The notes under the pieces are model-generated. The model was not told the origin of the DNA. It saw only the letters and a list, made by a program, of their open reading frames with translations, and did not search any database. From Dongia deserti (GTDB taxonomy: Bacteria > Pseudomonadota > Alphaproteobacteria > Dongiales > Dongiaceae): a stretch of DNA of 64,000 nucleotides. This document shows, piece by piece, positions 62,541-64,000 of the stretch (position 1 is the stretch's first letter; every line of letters begins with the position of its first letter). The translations under genes were made by a program, and so were the position numbers. The DNA lies in contig NZ_QORW01000002.1 in the NCBI RefSeq assembly GCF_003574735.1, positions 248,001-312,000 of the forward strand, written 5' to 3'.

Positions 62541-64000
62541 ATGGCCGCAACCATTTCCGACCGACTGCGCGAAGAACGAGACCGGTTCGTCGGCTTCGCG
62601 TTCGCCAATGCGGATCTCCTGCTCGAGCTGGATCGCGGCAGTCATGTCCTCTGGGTCGGCGGCGCGGTCAAGTCGATCCTGGACGTCGAGGCGGATGCCC
62701 TGGTTGGGAAGCCTTTTACGAAAATTCTAGCAGATCAGGATTCGGTGCTGTTGACCGCGTCGCTGCGCGGCCTAGGACCCGGCCAGCGCCGGCGCGGCCT
62801 GAAGCTCGCCCTGCATCAGAGCGCCGCCGAGCCCGATTTGCAGCGCACAGTCGAAGCCTGCATCTACCGTGCCTTCGACAAGTCAGATGAACGTTTCTTT
62901 TTGTCCATTGTGCGCGCCCAGATCACGGCCGCTGAGCCTGGCGCGGTGCGCCAGCGCGACCGGGTCACCGGCCTGCTGGAAGCGGTCGAGTTCACCCAGG
63001 CGGCGACCGACGCCGTGAAGCTCGCCCGCAAGTCGGGCAAGGCCGCCTGCCTCACCTTGATCGAAATCTGCGGCGAGGCGGAGCTGAAGAAGATGCTGGG
63101 CGCCGAGCGCTCCGAAGCGCTGCTGGGCGAGATCGGCGCGCAGCTGAAGCTGCATGCCATCGATCACGAGTCCGCCGGCCGGGTCGGCGATGGCAAGTTC
63201 AGCGTCACGCACCTGGAGAGCGAAAGCCCGGCCGCCATCGCCGATGCCATCGCCAAGGCCGGCCAGAGCTACAACCTCGATGAGAAGGCGCTGAATCTTC
63301 AGGAAACGACGGTCCGCTTCCACGGCAACTCGCTGAGCGAGGAGGATGTCGACGGTATCCTGACCTACATCGTCGGCAAGTTCACGACCGAAGGCACGGC
63401 CGGCATGGAATCCGGCTCGGCCGATGAATACCTGCGCAAGAAGACGGCGGAGATCCTGACCCGCGTCGTCTCCATGCGCGACCTCATCCACGAGCAGAAG
63501 ATCACGCTGCACTACCAGCCGATCGTCAGCCTCGTGGACCGATATCAACATCACTACGAGGTGCTGCTGCGCCTGCCGAACGGCCGCTCGCCGTTCGAGG
63601 ACGTGAAGTTCGCCGAAGAGATCAACATCGTCCATGAGCTCGACCTCGCGGTCACCAACGGCGCGATCCGCCGGATCATGGAAGCAAACGGTAAAAAGCA
63701 TCACCTATGCCTGGCCGTGAACATGTCGGCCAAGTCGCTGCTGAATGACAGCTTTATGGCGATGTTCGAGCGCGTCACTGAGCGCCTGGGCGAGGATCGC
63801 AAGAAGCTGATGGTAGAAGTGACGGAATCGGCGAAGCTCGAGGATCTGGGCCGCGCCGCCAAGTCAGTGGATCGCCTGCGTGCTCGCGGCCACGCCGTCT
63901 GCCTCGACGATTTTGGCGCCGGTGCCTCGTCCCTGCCTTATCTGCAGCAACTGCATGTCGACCTGGTGAAGATCGACGGCGTCTACATTCGCAACATCCA
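62541..64000 (+). CDS. PAS - degenerate GGDEF - EAL protein (3' end beyond window)
   Basis: From ATG 62541, with GAGG upstream, 486 residues are readable. A PAS-like sensor occupies about 10-125 (LLLELDRGSHVLWVGGAVKSIL). A GGDEF-like domain (about 140-310) has GDGKFSV where GGDEF would be, so it is probably not a cyclase. The EAL domain begins near 320: HYQPIVSLVD, EVLLRL, AVNMSAKSL, VEVTESAKL, CLDDFGAGASSLPYL and DLVKIDG. Catalytic Glu, Asn, Glu, Asp-Asp and Lys positions are kept, so it can be an active c-di-GMP phosphodiesterase. No membrane helix is present. The end is outside the window. Confidence 0.9.
   Translation, partial: MAATISDRLREERDRFVGFAFANADLLLELDRGSHVLWVGGAVKSILDVEADALVGKPFTKILADQDSVLLTASLRGLGPGQRRRGLKLALHQSAAEPDLQRTVEACIYRAFDKSDERFFLSIVRAQITAAEPGAVRQRDRVTGLLEAVEFTQAATDAVKLARKSGKAACLTLIEICGEAELKKMLGAERSEALLGEIGAQLKLHAIDHESAGRVGDGKFSVTHLESESPAAIADAIAKAGQSYNLDEKALNLQETTVRFHGNSLSEEDVDGILTYIVGKFTTEGTAGMESGSADEYLRKKTAEILTRVVSMRDLIHEQKITLHYQPIVSLVDRYQHHYEVLLRLPNGRSPFEDVKFAEEINIVHELDLAVTNGAIRRIMEANGKKHHLCLAVNMSAKSLLNDSFMAMFERVTERLGEDRKKLMVEVTESAKLEDLGRAAKSVDRLRARGHAVCLDDFGAGASSLPYLQQLHVDLVKIDGVYIRNI

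Overview
The window is GC-rich bacterial chromosome with alphaproteobacterial character. Signs of this are a LexA-type GTTC-N7-GTTC box (51554-51568), a CtrA-type TTAA-N7-TTAA box (62454-62468), an ETF-ubiquinone oxidoreductase, an AhpC/AhpD/OxyR peroxide module and a TAXI-type TRAP transporter. A Rhodospirillales-like or related environmental heterotroph is my inference; nothing here fixes the genus. I see no insertion sequence, prophage, CRISPR array or rRNA. One tRNA gene, tRNA-Gln(UUG), is present.

Layout. 1-730: start of a chemotaxis receptor, then a scar of gene fragments. 845-3661: two-gene redox module (2Fe-2S flavin reductase and membrane cytochrome b with an ethylbenzene-dehydrogenase-like heme domain). 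4052-8447: GABA aminotransferase, ahpD, ahpC, divergent oxyR, a frameshifted small gene and a small orphan gene. 8569-13269: ettA, a DUF4240 protein, and an exonuclease-CBS-DUF294 protein. 13388-16759: small membrane protein, Na+/solute symporter, its DUF4212 partner and a divergent gene of unknown function. 16993-22978: small membrane protein, then a run of six same-strand genes pairing a phosphatase/kinase-like switch and a STAS protein with a complete Mla-type lipid transporter. 22989-24389: monooxygenase remnant, LysR regulator and divergent small gene. 24448-27912: tRNA-Gln and TRAP transporter. 28080-33438: small envelope and cyclase-fold proteins, ispE, TPR lipoprotein, ETF-QO. 33516-38019: uracil-DNA glycosylase-like protein, lytic transglycosylase, moaB, class III cyclase. 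38003-43321: TonB receptor and a two-kinase signalling locus, one kinase frameshifted. 43570-48863: lipoprotein, epimerase, two pentapeptide-repeat proteins, NfeD protease and slipin. 48874-53664: epimerase-membrane fusion, LexA-boxed radical SAM gene, second class III cyclase. 53666-56026: LysR and SHMT-like enzyme. 56237-61772: RTX/VWA secreted protein, DUF1194 protein, TraB-like protein, sorbosone-dehydrogenase-like lipoprotein. 61812-64000: GNAT and an EAL-domain protein cut by the window end.

How the genes work together. Envelope functions and signalling dominate. The most notable locus is 17609-22978, where a GAF-PP2C-HATPase protein and a STAS protein sit in front of mlaE, mlaF, mlaD and a lipoprotein gene. 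This suggests phosphorylation control of lipid transport, either at the transporter or through a sigma factor. Peroxide defence (oxyR, ahpC, ahpD), c-di-GMP turnover (EAL protein) and probable cyclic-nucleotide synthesis (two cyclases) are represented. Several genes are broken: the DUF2251-like gene at 7763, the PAS kinase at 42624 and the monooxygenase at 22989. These are either real decay or single-base sequence errors.
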